Shown here: piece by piece, positions 20,379 to 28,347 of the stretch
Layout: each line of letters opens with the position of its first letter
Position numbering within the stretch: the first letter of the stretch is position 1
From: a virus
DNA: 30,580 bases
IMG/VR virus record: IMGVR_UViG_3300017732_001590
Span: 1-30,580 of that record
Strand: one strand, 5' to 3'
Translations under genes and position numbers: made by a program
Notes under the pieces: generated by a model
Told to the model about the DNA's origin: nothing
What the model saw: the letters and a program-made list of their open reading frames with translations, nothing else
Database searches by the model: none

Positions 20379-21563
20379 TTATGACTCCTCATTTAATTTA
20401 GTACATAATTCTATTATTTGATTTTCTTTTAATTCAGGATGATTCCCAACATACAATCCAAACTGATGTATGTAATCAGAATTTGGTAAATCACCAGCAT
20501 AGTAATCATATTTTTCTAAATATGGTTGTTTAGCCTGATTACCACCACCAGCAGTTCCTACTCTGTATTCTACTTGGTTATCTTCTAATATATCACATAC
20601 TCTAATAAATCTGTCTTTATCATTGTTTAAAACTATTAATGGTAGTGCAAAATTACTATTTCCATCTGTTTGATAATCAGTTTTGAACACAGACGAATCT
20701 AATTTACCTAACCAAAGATATAAATTATCTACTCGTTTATCTATATTATAATCTAATCTTTTTATTTGAGATAAACCAAGTATTGCATTTAATTCTTGAT
20801 TTCTCATATTATAACCTGGTACTGCAAAAGTAAAAAGTGGGTTTAAATCAGGATGTGATATTTCGTATTTTTTTTGTAATTTTCTTCCCAATTCATCATT
20901 TTGTAAATAATCCAATCGAGTCATTCCGTGTGAACGAAACATTTTTGCATATTGATATATTTCATCATCATTTGTACAAACCATACCACCTTCGATTGTT
21001 GTCATGTGGTGTCCAAAATAAAATGAAAAATTAGACACATCACCAAAAGTTCCTATTTTATTACCTTCGTATGTTGCACCATGAGATTCACAACAATCCT
21101 CAATTAAGAATAAATCATTGTCCTTACAATATTTTACCAACTCGTGTGTTATTGCGTTGAAACCCAAACAATGAACAAGTGTAACTCCAATTGTATTTTT
21201 ATTTACAAAAGATTTTATCTTTTCTAAATCAGTAGAAAAGGTTTCCAAAGAAACATCTACAAAAACTGGCTTTAATCCAAGATTCACGATAGGTGATACA
21301 TCACTCACCCAACCTAAAGTTGGAACTATAACTTCACCAACTCCCCTCATTTCTTTCATAATAGAAACCATTATGTAATTTGCTGAGGCTCCTGAATTTA
21401 CAAAAACACTATGTTTCACATCTAACCATTCCGACCAAACATTTTCAAACTCTTTTACTTTACTTCCTTGAGTAAATCTTGCATTATCGATACTGATGTA
21501 ATCAATAAGTTGTTGTTTATCTTCTTGAGTTATACTATCGTTTATAAGTTGCCATTTAAACAT
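20379..21563 (-). CDS. DegT/DnrJ/EryC1-fold sugar dehydratase, ColD-like (His in place of PLP Lys)
   Basis: A 394-residue fold-type-I PLP protein of the DegT/DnrJ/EryC1/StrS family. NSGASANYI near 56-64 binds the PLP phosphate, LIEDCCESHGA near 153-163 holds the pyridine-binding Asp, and FSFYFGHHMTTIEGGM at 179-194 is the site of the usual internal aldimine Lys. Here the Lys is replaced by His185. This is the hallmark of 3-dehydratases such as ColD (GDP-4-keto-6-deoxymannose 3-dehydratase) and RfbH, not of aminotransferases. RfbH also needs a [2Fe-2S] cluster and ColD does not. No such Cys cluster is seen here, so the ColD type is preferred. It would remove the 3-OH of a 4-keto-6-deoxy sugar nucleotide. 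The ATG overlaps the stop of the thiamine-diphosphate enzyme (TAATG). Confidence 0.82.
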   Translation of the reverse strand: MFKWQLINDSITQEDKQQLIDYISIDNARFTQGSKVKEFENVWSEWLDVKHSVFVNSGASANYIMVSIMKEMRGVGEVIVPTLGWVSDVSPIVNLGLKPVFVDVSLETFSTDLEKIKSFVNKNTIGVTLVHCLGFNAITHELVKYCKDNDLFLIEDCCESHGATYEGNKIGTFGDVSNFSFYFGHHMTTIEGGMVCTNDDEIYQYAKMFRSHGMTRLDYLQNDELGRKLQKKYEISHPDLNPLFTFAVPGYNMRNQELNAILGLSQIKRLDYNIDKRVDNLYLWLGKLDSSVFKTDYQTDGNSNFALPLIVLNNDKDRFIRVCDILEDNQVEYRVGTAGGGNQAKQPYLEKYDYYAGDLPNSDYIHQFGLYVGNHPELKENQIIELCTKLNEES

Positions 21564-23419
21564 TAATCATTACCCCATTCTTCATCATTCGTATTGGATG
21601 GATAAAATCTTCCATTTTGATATTTGATTGGTTCAATATACATATTTGAACTGAACTCATCTTCCTCTAAATAAGGATACATATCCTCGATTGGTGTTTC
21701 CCAACCGATTATCTTTGGATTATAATTATGATATTCATGACAATTTAAATCCATAACAATAGGACCTTCGTGATTCAAAAACTCTCTAATCTGTTCTCGG
21801 ACTTTTTCATAATCTGAACCATCGTCCACTATCATCGTAGGTATTTTATACGCCTCAACAATATCTTTAAAGTTTGGTGGATTGTATCCTATAGGCCCAC
21901 ATGCTTCCATCCTACCCTCAAAATTAGTTTCTTGGAATGCCTTAGTTATACCATAAATATGATTATTCATAATGATAGTTTTTAAGGGAATGTCATAATT
22001 TAATAAAGTTTGTAGTTCTTGTATATTCATATTGAATCCACCATCACCAATCACACAAACTACATTTTGTGATTTATCTGCTGCTACTGCTGCTCCAAGT
22101 CCACCAGCAAACGAGAATCCCATAGGTGAGTTTCCATTATTTGTAAAGTATCTTTGACCAGTTTTTGTTTCAAATGCGTGATTAGTAACCACAATGTTAC
22201 CCCCACAATCACCACAGAATATATCATTACTTTTCATTTCTTCTGATAGAATACGAGTAAATGCATATGGATGTACATACTTGGTTGGTTTAAACATATC
22301 CTTTGTTACAGGATCATATTTATCTCTCCAACCTTTTACTCTATCTACCCACCAAGTAAAATCAGGTAAAGTTTCCGTTCTCTCTAAAATTAATAACTTT
22401 TTCTGTAAAATATTAATAAATAATTTTGCATCTGAGTAAATACATTCATCAAATGGAACTTGCTGTAGTTTCTTTTGTAATCCAGGTATATCAACATCTA
22501 CCGTATATTTTTTAGCATTTCTAGCAAAACTATGTATGTTACCACCAGTAATTCTACCTGATATCCTACTACCTATTGCTAATAATAAATCAGAATTTTG
22601 GATTCCAAAGTTTCTTCCTTTTCCACCATAAGTTCCAATCCTACCACCAAAATATTCATAATCATCACATACAACATCAAGTGCGTTCCAAGTTGGAAAC
22701 ATAGGAATCTTTAAAGTTTTACCGAGTTGTAATAATTCATCAATGGCACCACTTAATCTAACTCCACCACCAATCATCAAACAAGGTCTTTCACTATTTT
22801 TAAAATCTTTAATGAAGTTATCAACTTGTTCCTCAATTTTAGAAACATTATATGTATCCCCAACCGTATCTTCAAATCCAACCAAACTATCAACATCTTC
22901 TATATCTTGTTTTTGAATATTTAATGGTATATCTAACAATACAGGACCAGGACGACCTTCTTTTGCTTTATGTATAGCATATTCAAGTTCATACTTAACA
23001 TCATTTTTATCTGTTATCATCTTTGCATATTTTGTAATAGGTTCTACTATTCCAACTATATCTGTCTCTTGAAATCCTATCTGTCTGATACTTTCATTAG
23101 GTCTCATAAACTGAGAATTAATTTGACCAGTTATAAATAAACACGGAACACTATCGTAAAAACAATTTCCGATTGGTGTGACAAGATTCATTCCACCAGG
23201 ACCACTTGTAGACATTGCAACTCCTATATCACCACTAACTTTTGAATAACCTTCGGCAGCAAAACCACCACCTTGTTCGTGCATAGTTGCTATGTATCGT
23301 ATGTTATCATTTCTCGTAAATCCATCAACTAAATCTCCGTTAGCGTGTCCATACACAACGAATATTTCTTTTACCCCTATATCGGATAGATGGTTTATTA
23401 TATAATCTGCTACTTTCAT
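21563..23419 (-). CDS. Acetolactate-synthase-like thiamine-diphosphate enzyme (possible YerE-type sugar carboligase)
   Basis: A 618-residue protein with the three-domain layout of acetolactate-synthase-like ThDP enzymes. The N-terminal PYR domain has the activating Glu48 in MHEQGGGFAAEG and TSGPGGMN, a central FAD/ADP-type domain follows (LMIGGGVRLSGA), and the C-terminal PP domain has GDGGFNMNIQEL and NNHIYG. It could decarboxylate pyruvate and join the two-carbon unit to an acceptor. YerE of Yersinia, of this superfamily, adds the C2 unit to a 3,6-dideoxy-4-keto sugar nucleotide. Its position directly before a ColD-like dehydratase and an SDR makes that the best guess. A plain acetolactate synthase for branched amino acids is less likely, since no IlvC or IlvD is nearby. 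The TAATG overlap couples it to PanB. Confidence 0.85.
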   Translation of the reverse strand: MKVADYIINHLSDIGVKEIFVVYGHANGDLVDGFTRNDNIRYIATMHEQGGGFAAEGYSKVSGDIGVAMSTSGPGGMNLVTPIGNCFYDSVPCLFITGQINSQFMRPNESIRQIGFQETDIVGIVEPITKYAKMITDKNDVKYELEYAIHKAKEGRPGPVLLDIPLNIQKQDIEDVDSLVGFEDTVGDTYNVSKIEEQVDNFIKDFKNSERPCLMIGGGVRLSGAIDELLQLGKTLKIPMFPTWNALDVVCDDYEYFGGRIGTYGGKGRNFGIQNSDLLLAIGSRISGRITGGNIHSFARNAKKYTVDVDIPGLQKKLQQVPFDECIYSDAKLFINILQKKLLILERTETLPDFTWWVDRVKGWRDKYDPVTKDMFKPTKYVHPYAFTRILSEEMKSNDIFCGDCGGNIVVTNHAFETKTGQRYFTNNGNSPMGFSFAGGLGAAVAADKSQNVVCVIGDGGFNMNIQELQTLLNYDIPLKTIIMNNHIYGITKAFQETNFEGRMEACGPIGYNPPNFKDIVEAYKIPTMIVDDGSDYEKVREQIREFLNHEGPIVMDLNCHEYHNYNPKIIGWETPIEDMYPYLEEDEFSSNMYIEPIKYQNGRFYPSNTNDEEWGND

Positions 23420-24345
23420 TAATCCCTCTTTGTAGTTATTGGTGTAACACTATGTTTGGGTTTTGCTAAATTCTCAACCCTATCTTTTTCATACTTCCAA
23501 GATGTATCACCAAGTAGTTTTTCAAGTTCTTCTTCTTTAATTTCATAAAAGTTTTCTTCTGCTGGAAACTGACCACCCTTTACTTCTGATTTATAATCTT
23601 CAAGTGCCGATTGTATCAACTGACCTGCTTCACAATATCTCTTTACAAACTTAGATTTAAACTCCCAAAACAATCCTACTAAATCGTGAAGAATAACAAG
23701 TTGTCCATCAACTCTATCTCCTGCACCAATACCATAAACTGGTATATCAAGTGTTTCTGCTATTATTCCTGCTGGTTCGGTTGGCATTGCTTCTAATAAT
23801 AATGCTGAACATCCAGCATCTTGTAATCTTTTTGCTTGGTCTAACACTATCTCAGCACTCTTTGCTGTTTTACCTTGAACTTTATATCCACCAAGTTTAG
23901 CACGAGTATGTGGTGTTAATCCCAAATGACTCATAACCATAATACCTGAATCACATATTGCCTTGATTCTATCAACCATTGCTCCCTCAACCTTTACCAT
24001 ATCCATACCAGCAACTATGAATCTTCCAGCGTTTCTAACTGCCAATTCATTTGATTCTTGGTAGGACATATAAGGCATATCACCGATTAAGAAAGCATCT
24101 TTTGCTCCTCGTGATACTGATTCACAATGGTTTATCATCTCATCCATTGTAACGGGTATAGTTGTTTTGTATCCGTGTGTTGTCATCCCACAAGAATCAC
24201 CTACAAGTATTGCATCAACACCTGCCTTATCTGCTATTAGTGATTGTGGATAATCATAAGCGGTAACAAGACAAGTTTTTTCTTTTGTTCTCTTATGTTT
24301 TCTTAATTTTATTATTGTAGTTTTTGTTCTACTATCTGCTGGCAT
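23419..24345 (-). CDS. panB: 3-methyl-2-oxobutanoate hydroxymethyltransferase (ketopantoate hydroxymethyltransferase)
   Basis: A 308-residue PanB: the TIM-barrel enzyme that adds a hydroxymethyl group from methylene-tetrahydrofolate to 2-oxoisovalerate, giving ketopantoate for pantothenate and CoA. The expected motifs are present: VTAYDYP near 27-33, the metal site VGDSCGM at 48-54, a second Asp in LIGDMPYMSYQ, the Glu in MVKVEGAM, VMSHLGLTPH, LLLEAMPTEP with the catalytic Glu, and PVYGIGAGDRVDGQ. Length is normal apart from a C-terminal extension of about 40 residues. The ATG has an ideal AAAAAGGAGTTA upstream. PanB in a sugar cluster is unexpected. It may supplement host CoA synthesis, or hydroxymethylate another keto compound used in the glycan. 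No panC or panE is in the window. Confidence 0.93.
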   Translation of the reverse strand: MPADSRTKTTIIKLRKHKRTKEKTCLVTAYDYPQSLIADKAGVDAILVGDSCGMTTHGYKTTIPVTMDEMINHCESVSRGAKDAFLIGDMPYMSYQESNELAVRNAGRFIVAGMDMVKVEGAMVDRIKAICDSGIMVMSHLGLTPHTRAKLGGYKVQGKTAKSAEIVLDQAKRLQDAGCSALLLEAMPTEPAGIIAETLDIPVYGIGAGDRVDGQLVILHDLVGLFWEFKSKFVKRYCEAGQLIQSALEDYKSEVKGGQFPAEENFYEIKEEELEKLLGDTSWKYEKDRVENLAKPKHSVTPITTKRD

Positions 24346-24349
24346 TTTG

Positions 24350-24359
24350 TAACTCCTTT
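24350..24359 (-). promoter_or_regulatory. Extended Shine-Dalgarno AAAGGAGTTA (panB)
   Basis: Minus strand AAAGGAGTTACAAA before the ATG at 24345, in the 14-base gap behind the oxygenase gene. Here it is not constrained by coding, which supports selection for the motif itself. Confidence 0.75.
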
Positions 24360-25235
24360 TTAATAATAACTAATTGGATGCTGATCATAACCAAATTTTC
24401 CTCCTGGTGAAAATATTGCCTGTTTTCTTGCAAATCGTTCATCTCCCCTAAATAAATAGGGTGTTGAATGATAATCATCACATAAAACTAGCCTAAAATC
24501 CACCGAAACTCTTGTGGTCAAATCATTTTTAGGTCTGTCCATAGTCGTGTGTAGACAATACCCATTAAAAATCATAACATCTTTTAATCCTTTAAGATTA
24601 TTTGATTTACTATGTAAATATTTTTTTAAATCAGTATCCTCTCTATTTTTAGAAAAGTATTCAGAATCGTGATTATATTTAGAAAGAATTTTCTTAGAAG
24701 TTTTTAAATCTAATACTCTAAATCCTAAATCTTTATTTTGTGTAATAGGACACCAAATATTTATTTCTCGTGTGTGGTGACCGTTCATCCAATCTGAATG
24801 CCACATAGGAAAAATACTACTTTCCATATTAGGAAAATGAACTCTAAAATTAGGTACGGATTGAAAATAAAAATCTTTTCCCAATAATTTATAAATCTTT
24901 TTTAATACTTTCTCAACATATTCTTTTTTAAATTTTTCATCTTGATTATATAATAATTCACCTACTTTATTAACAGCAGATTTATAACCATCACCCTCAA
25001 AAGTAAAATAACTTTTTGGAAATTGTTTATGAAGTTTTTCTAAATCATCGTGTTCAATATTATTCTTTTCCATAATTCTAATAAAAAAATCATAAAAGGG
25101 TTTTTCAATTTCGTTTTTTACGAAATTCATATCAGATCCTAATATTTTACTTAGAGAAGATTTTTCACTAAGTTCTTCTCTAATATACTTTCTTCGAGCC
25201 CACGACTCTATTTCATCAAAGTATGGAATAGTCAT
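24360..25235 (-). CDS. 2OG-Fe(II) oxygenase-like protein (StrG/phytanoyl-type)
   Basis: A 291-residue protein that looks like a non-haem iron oxygenase using 2-oxoglutarate. MWHSDWMNGHH at 144-154 gives H-x-D (His146, Asp148). DVMIFNGYCLHTTMDRP near 219-235 gives the distal His229, and TTRVSVDFRL has the 2OG-binding Arg242. Members act as hydroxylases, desaturases or epimerases on small molecules, including amino-sugars and antibiotic sugars. The start is set at the ATG 25235 because GGAGAAGTAGAG immediately precedes it. The frame to 25271 would overlap the preceding gene by 56 bases. It follows another, shorter oxygenase-like gene. The two may modify the same glycan or precursor. Substrate unknown. 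Confidence 0.7.
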   Translation of the reverse strand: MTIPYFDEIESWARRKYIREELSEKSSLSKILGSDMNFVKNEIEKPFYDFFIRIMEKNNIEHDDLEKLHKQFPKSYFTFEGDGYKSAVNKVGELLYNQDEKFKKEYVEKVLKKIYKLLGKDFYFQSVPNFRVHFPNMESSIFPMWHSDWMNGHHTREINIWCPITQNKDLGFRVLDLKTSKKILSKYNHDSEYFSKNREDTDLKKYLHSKSNNLKGLKDVMIFNGYCLHTTMDRPKNDLTTRVSVDFRLVLCDDYHSTPYLFRGDERFARKQAIFSPGGKFGYDQHPISYY

Positions 25236-25869
25236 CTCTACTTCTCCAAGTTTCGGGCAACTTATCATCATTTTTAATACAAAAACCAGTAAGTGTATAT
25301 CTACTTTCCTTTGACCAATTATTTGTCGGTGTAACCCAATGAGGTATACCCATAGAATGATTATGTATCACTAATCTGTTTGGTTGTGGTAAAATAGTTT
25401 TAATATCATTATCAATTGACATATGTAGTAATCCACCCCAATCATATTTCCAAGTTTCTTTTTGAAAATGCATCACATATCCAATATAACCCATATAATC
25501 ATCTACATGGGTTCTTAAAAAATCTTTACCATTTCTATTATACTTTGTTGCCTGATGTCTACCTTTACCAGACTTTCCATCCGTAATAGATTCAATAATA
25601 GGTTTTATATATTTTTTATAAATCTCCAAAACTCGTGGACTATGAGATACACCTTGACTTCCATAAAAATGATTTGTATACACCTCATCTACTGATGGGA
25701 AATATTCATCACCACTATTCCACAATTCATATCTATCATCAAATGATTGTGCAATTTCTTCATACTCACCTTCTTGAAAAATATCTACTATCTCATTGTA
25801 AATATCAATAGGTAAAAAATCATCAATTACCACATATCCGTTTTTATTATATTTTATTTTATAATTCAT
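25216..25869 (-). CDS. 2OG-Fe(II) oxygenase (prolyl-4-hydroxylase-like)
   Basis: A 217-residue protein with the double-stranded beta-helix pattern of 2OG-Fe(II) oxygenases. LRTHVDDYMG holds H-x-D (His121, Asp123), WGGLLHMSI is the central strand, and MGIPHWVTPTNN with His177 is followed by SRYTLTGF with Arg190, the likely 2OG anchor. The spacing H-x-D...about 55...H...13...R is typical. Similar small oxygenases are widespread in T4-like marine phages; their substrates are mostly unknown. The ATG abuts the previous gene by an 11-base overlap. In this cluster a sugar or an acyl/amino group may be hydroxylated. Unlike 24360-25235 it is single-domain and short, so the two are not recent duplicates. 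Confidence 0.75.
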   Translation of the reverse strand: MNYKIKYNKNGYVVIDDFLPIDIYNEIVDIFQEGEYEEIAQSFDDRYELWNSGDEYFPSVDEVYTNHFYGSQGVSHSPRVLEIYKKYIKPIIESITDGKSGKGRHQATKYNRNGKDFLRTHVDDYMGYIGYVMHFQKETWKYDWGGLLHMSIDNDIKTILPQPNRLVIHNHSMGIPHWVTPTNNWSKESRYTLTGFCIKNDDKLPETWRSRDDYSIL

Positions 25870-26923
25870 TTGGATTTTTCATAATTTTTTCATATAAATC
25901 CGATACTAATTTGTCTCTATCCCAATCATGAAAAAGTCGTTGATTGTATAGTATCTTATCGTAAACGGAATCATACATTTCTTTTAATTCTTCTAAAGAT
26001 TTTTTATTAAGTTCTAAAATGTTATTTAATACTGCATCATATCGTCCACGAACATCTTCTATCTCATCATAAGACTCATCAAAAAATTCAGGAAAAGTTT
26101 TAAATCCTAAACCTTTTAAATACCTTAATGTATAAGGACATCCCAAAACTATAAATGGATGAAAAAATAAAGCTCTCCAAGTTTTCTCAGTTATTTTTAA
26201 TGGTGTGTTTGGATAATCTTTTACTAACTCCTCTGGTATCTGACTATTAAACCAAGTTTCCGTAACAACAGAAAAATATGAATCTTGAAAATATTTAATA
26301 TGTGTTTGTATTGACAGATGTTCATCACTTTCATCAGCACCATCTAATCTTTTTTTGTTACCAGACCAAAAATCCTTTGAAAGTTCTACTTTTGCCCATA
26401 CAGCGTTCCAATCTATTTTTATTTGTTTTTTAACCCAATCATAAAACTCCTCACCACCAAAATTATTTGAATAATGAGAATCTTCTAAACAATTATTTTT
26501 GTATAAATCATCTAATAATACTACTCTATGTGGTTGAAATGAACCGTTCATACATAAAAATTTCTTTGTTTTAAGTTTATTATCATTTTCTTGAAATAAA
26601 AATTTCTTATAATATTCCCAACCTACTCCATCTCCAAGTGGACAATATAAATACTCATCCCAATTCTCAACAAAATCAAGTGGAAGATTAAGATTACCCT
26701 CTATAATAACAAAATCATCTTTAGTCATGTTATATCTATCTTTCATTACTTCCAACAATTTTTTTATTCTTAGAGCATCTGAAGCTTCGTGACGAGTTAA
26801 AATAAGTGTTCTTTTATTGAAATCAATTTTACTATACCACCTATACCAATCATACGGATCCTTTTGAGTTGGCAAACCTCTACCACCATCTAATATCCGT
26901 TTTAGTGTTATTACATCACTCAT
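25859..26923 (-). CDS. Glycosyltransferase-like protein with the DESYDE module
   Basis: A 354-residue protein and the most compact member of the family. It has the Rossmann-like half (RTLILTRHEASD and FVIIEGNLN), the HR box KFLCMNGSFQPHRVVL, SYFSVVTETWF, KITEKTWRALFFHPFIVLGC, and GFKTFPEFFDESYDEIED. An N-terminal segment of about 30 residues precedes the fold. This copy best shows the GT10-like T-E-K-x-W-R-A-L pattern of alpha-1,3-fucosyltransferase-type enzymes, so it probably transfers a sugar from a nucleotide donor (perhaps GDP-linked). It lies between an SDR and the oxygenases, away from the other four copies. The ATG overlaps the SDR gene's stop by eight bases. Confidence 0.68.
   Translation of the reverse strand: MSDVITLKRILDGGRGLPTQKDPYDWYRWYSKIDFNKRTLILTRHEASDALRIKKLLEVMKDRYNMTKDDFVIIEGNLNLPLDFVENWDEYLYCPLGDGVGWEYYKKFLFQENDNKLKTKKFLCMNGSFQPHRVVLLDDLYKNNCLEDSHYSNNFGGEEFYDWVKKQIKIDWNAVWAKVELSKDFWSGNKKRLDGADESDEHLSIQTHIKYFQDSYFSVVTETWFNSQIPEELVKDYPNTPLKITEKTWRALFFHPFIVLGCPYTLRYLKGLGFKTFPEFFDESYDEIEDVRGRYDAVLNNILELNKKSLEELKEMYDSVYDKILYNQRLFHDWDRDKLVSDLYEKIMKNPNEL
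26065..26107. repeat. GT-module repeat, copy 5 of 5
   Basis: Plus strand catcataagactcatcaaaa... aagttttaaatcc. It encodes GFKTFPEFFDESYDE, about 8 kb from the nearest other copy. Confidence 0.6.
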
Positions 26924-27827
26924 TGATTTTTAAATACCACTCAATGGTATTATGTATTCCTTCTGTTAAAGATACATTTGGTGTAAACCCATAACTTTCT
27001 GCACGTTCTGTACTCATTATTCTTTTCATATCACCCATAGGTTTTGTAGTATCCCACTTAATCTCTTTACCAAAATATTTAGAAACTATTTCTGCAACTT
27101 CCTTGATGGTTACTCCTGTTCCACTTGCAAGATTAACTGGTTCATTTACTTCGTTCTGTACCATATGTAACATTCCACGTGCCACATCTTCAGCATAAAT
27201 TAAATCTCTTATAGGTGAACCATCACCCCACACTTCCAATACATCATTTTCAAAGGCCTTTTTAATTAATGATGGAACAACCATAGACCATTCACCAAAA
27301 TTATCATAAGGACCATATACATTAGCAGGTCTAACTATTGAACAATTTTTATTGTTGGTTTCTTCCATATACGATTGAACATTTAATTCTCCCATTCTTT
27401 TTGCCCAGCCAGGATACCAATCGTGTTTTGACGGAAATGTTTCCCATACGTCATCCTCGTAAAAAACTTCTGCGGGATGGTACACACCTACTGAACTTGT
27501 GTATAAATACCACTTACATTTAGAATTAAAAGCTGCTTCAGCCATATTTGCACCAAACTGAACTTGTGGAACACTAAATGTCGCTGGAGATTCTATCACT
27601 CGTTTTGGTGAACCTTTAAGTCCGGCGAGATTAAAAATAAAATCTTTACCTTCACATATTTCTTCACAAAATTTTCTACTTCTTAAATCACCTTCGATAT
27701 CAACGGGTAATTGTGAAGTTGGTAAATCTACTCTTGTAACATTAGCATCTAAATCTTTTAATAATTTTATTAAAAAATGTGCCACCATTCCACCACCACC
27801 TGTTACTAATACACTTTTATTTTTCAT
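26916..27827 (-). CDS. NDP-sugar epimerase/reductase (extended SDR)
   Basis: A 303-residue extended SDR. VLVTGGGGMVAHFL at the N-terminus binds NAD(P), NLAGLKG follows, then YTSSVGVY with the triad Ser. The Y-x3-K region reads WYPGWAKRMGE: the Tyr (138) lies four residues from the Lys (143), so the usual Y-x3-K spacing is off by one. IVRPANVYGPYDNFGEW and PIRDLIYAEDVARG are typical of sugar-nucleotide epimerases and GDP-fucose synthase-like reductases. The ATG is set at 27827; the longer frame to 27851 would overlap the preceding gene more. It probably acts on the 4-keto sugar made by the dehydratase at the right edge. Exact reaction unknown. Confidence 0.8.
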   Translation of the reverse strand: MKNKSVLVTGGGGMVAHFLIKLLKDLDANVTRVDLPTSQLPVDIEGDLRSRKFCEEICEGKDFIFNLAGLKGSPKRVIESPATFSVPQVQFGANMAEAAFNSKCKWYLYTSSVGVYHPAEVFYEDDVWETFPSKHDWYPGWAKRMGELNVQSYMEETNNKNCSIVRPANVYGPYDNFGEWSMVVPSLIKKAFENDVLEVWGDGSPIRDLIYAEDVARGMLHMVQNEVNEPVNLASGTGVTIKEVAEIVSKYFGKEIKWDTTKPMGDMKRIMSTERAESYGFTPNVSLTEGIHNTIEWYLKINE

Positions 27828-28347
27828 TATAAAAATCTCCTTGTTCCACAATCATTGTAGAACCTTCGTTTTCGTAAGCCTTTTTAAATGCAGGAAATAT
27901 TTCTTCAGGCTCATTTAATAAAACTACATCAATTTCTGTTAAATTATCTTTCATCATCTGAGTGTAATCTCGTGTGTGTTGTATCCCACCATCCAATGGA
28001 AATTTAGCCCCAATGGAAGTTCTAATAATGACCTTTGGTTGAAATATATTTTCTGTCATATATTTAACCTTGTCTAAATGGTTCATTAATGCATCCATAC
28101 ACCTCATTAAAAAATCAAATCGTGGAAAACAACTAATTGGAACATATCCATCTAATGCTAATCCTGTACTCATTCCCATTTGAACTTCCTCAAAAACAGG
28201 AAGTTCTATCATTTTCTCTGATGGTAAAGTATTTAATGTATTATAAATGGCATTACCACTATATAAAACTGATTGTCCAAGAAAAACTGTATCATCTTTC
28301 TCACTCAACCACTCCATACTTCTTATTAATTCATCTTTGTATTTCAT
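27817..28347 (-). CDS. Mini E1 beta-like protein (transketolase PYR domain only)
   Basis: A 176-residue protein that matches the pyrimidine-binding domain of E1 beta/transketolase-type ThDP enzymes. FEEVQMGMSTGLALDGYVPI near residues 52-71 holds the activating Glu, then an aromatic strand ISCFPRFDFLMR, and a segment ending GGIQHTRDYTQMM. Canonical E1 beta chains are about 320-340 residues with a C-terminal transketolase_C domain, which is missing here. Its partner with the diphosphate-binding domain is the 29089-29718 gene; an SGNH-type gene is inserted between them. Together they could form a small alpha/beta carboligase or decarboxylase making a modified acyl or keto sugar. The ATG overlaps the SGNH stop by a few bases. 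Confidence 0.75.
   Translation of the reverse strand: MKYKDELIRSMEWLSEKDDTVFLGQSVLYSGNAIYNTLNTLPSEKMIELPVFEEVQMGMSTGLALDGYVPISCFPRFDFLMRCMDALMNHLDKVKYMTENIFQPKVIIRTSIGAKFPLDGGIQHTRDYTQMMKDNLTEIDVVLLNEPEEIFPAFKKAYENEGSTMIVEQGDFYNEK

Noticed and set aside
20379-21563. Sugar aminotransferase
   Set aside because: The aldimine Lys is replaced by His in FYFGHHMTT, which fits 3-dehydratases rather than transaminases.
21563-23419. Plain acetolactate synthase for valine synthesis, feeding PanB
   Set aside because: Without ketol-acid reductoisomerase and dehydratase nearby, and with the tight coupling to the ColD-like gene, a sugar role is preferred. It is not excluded.
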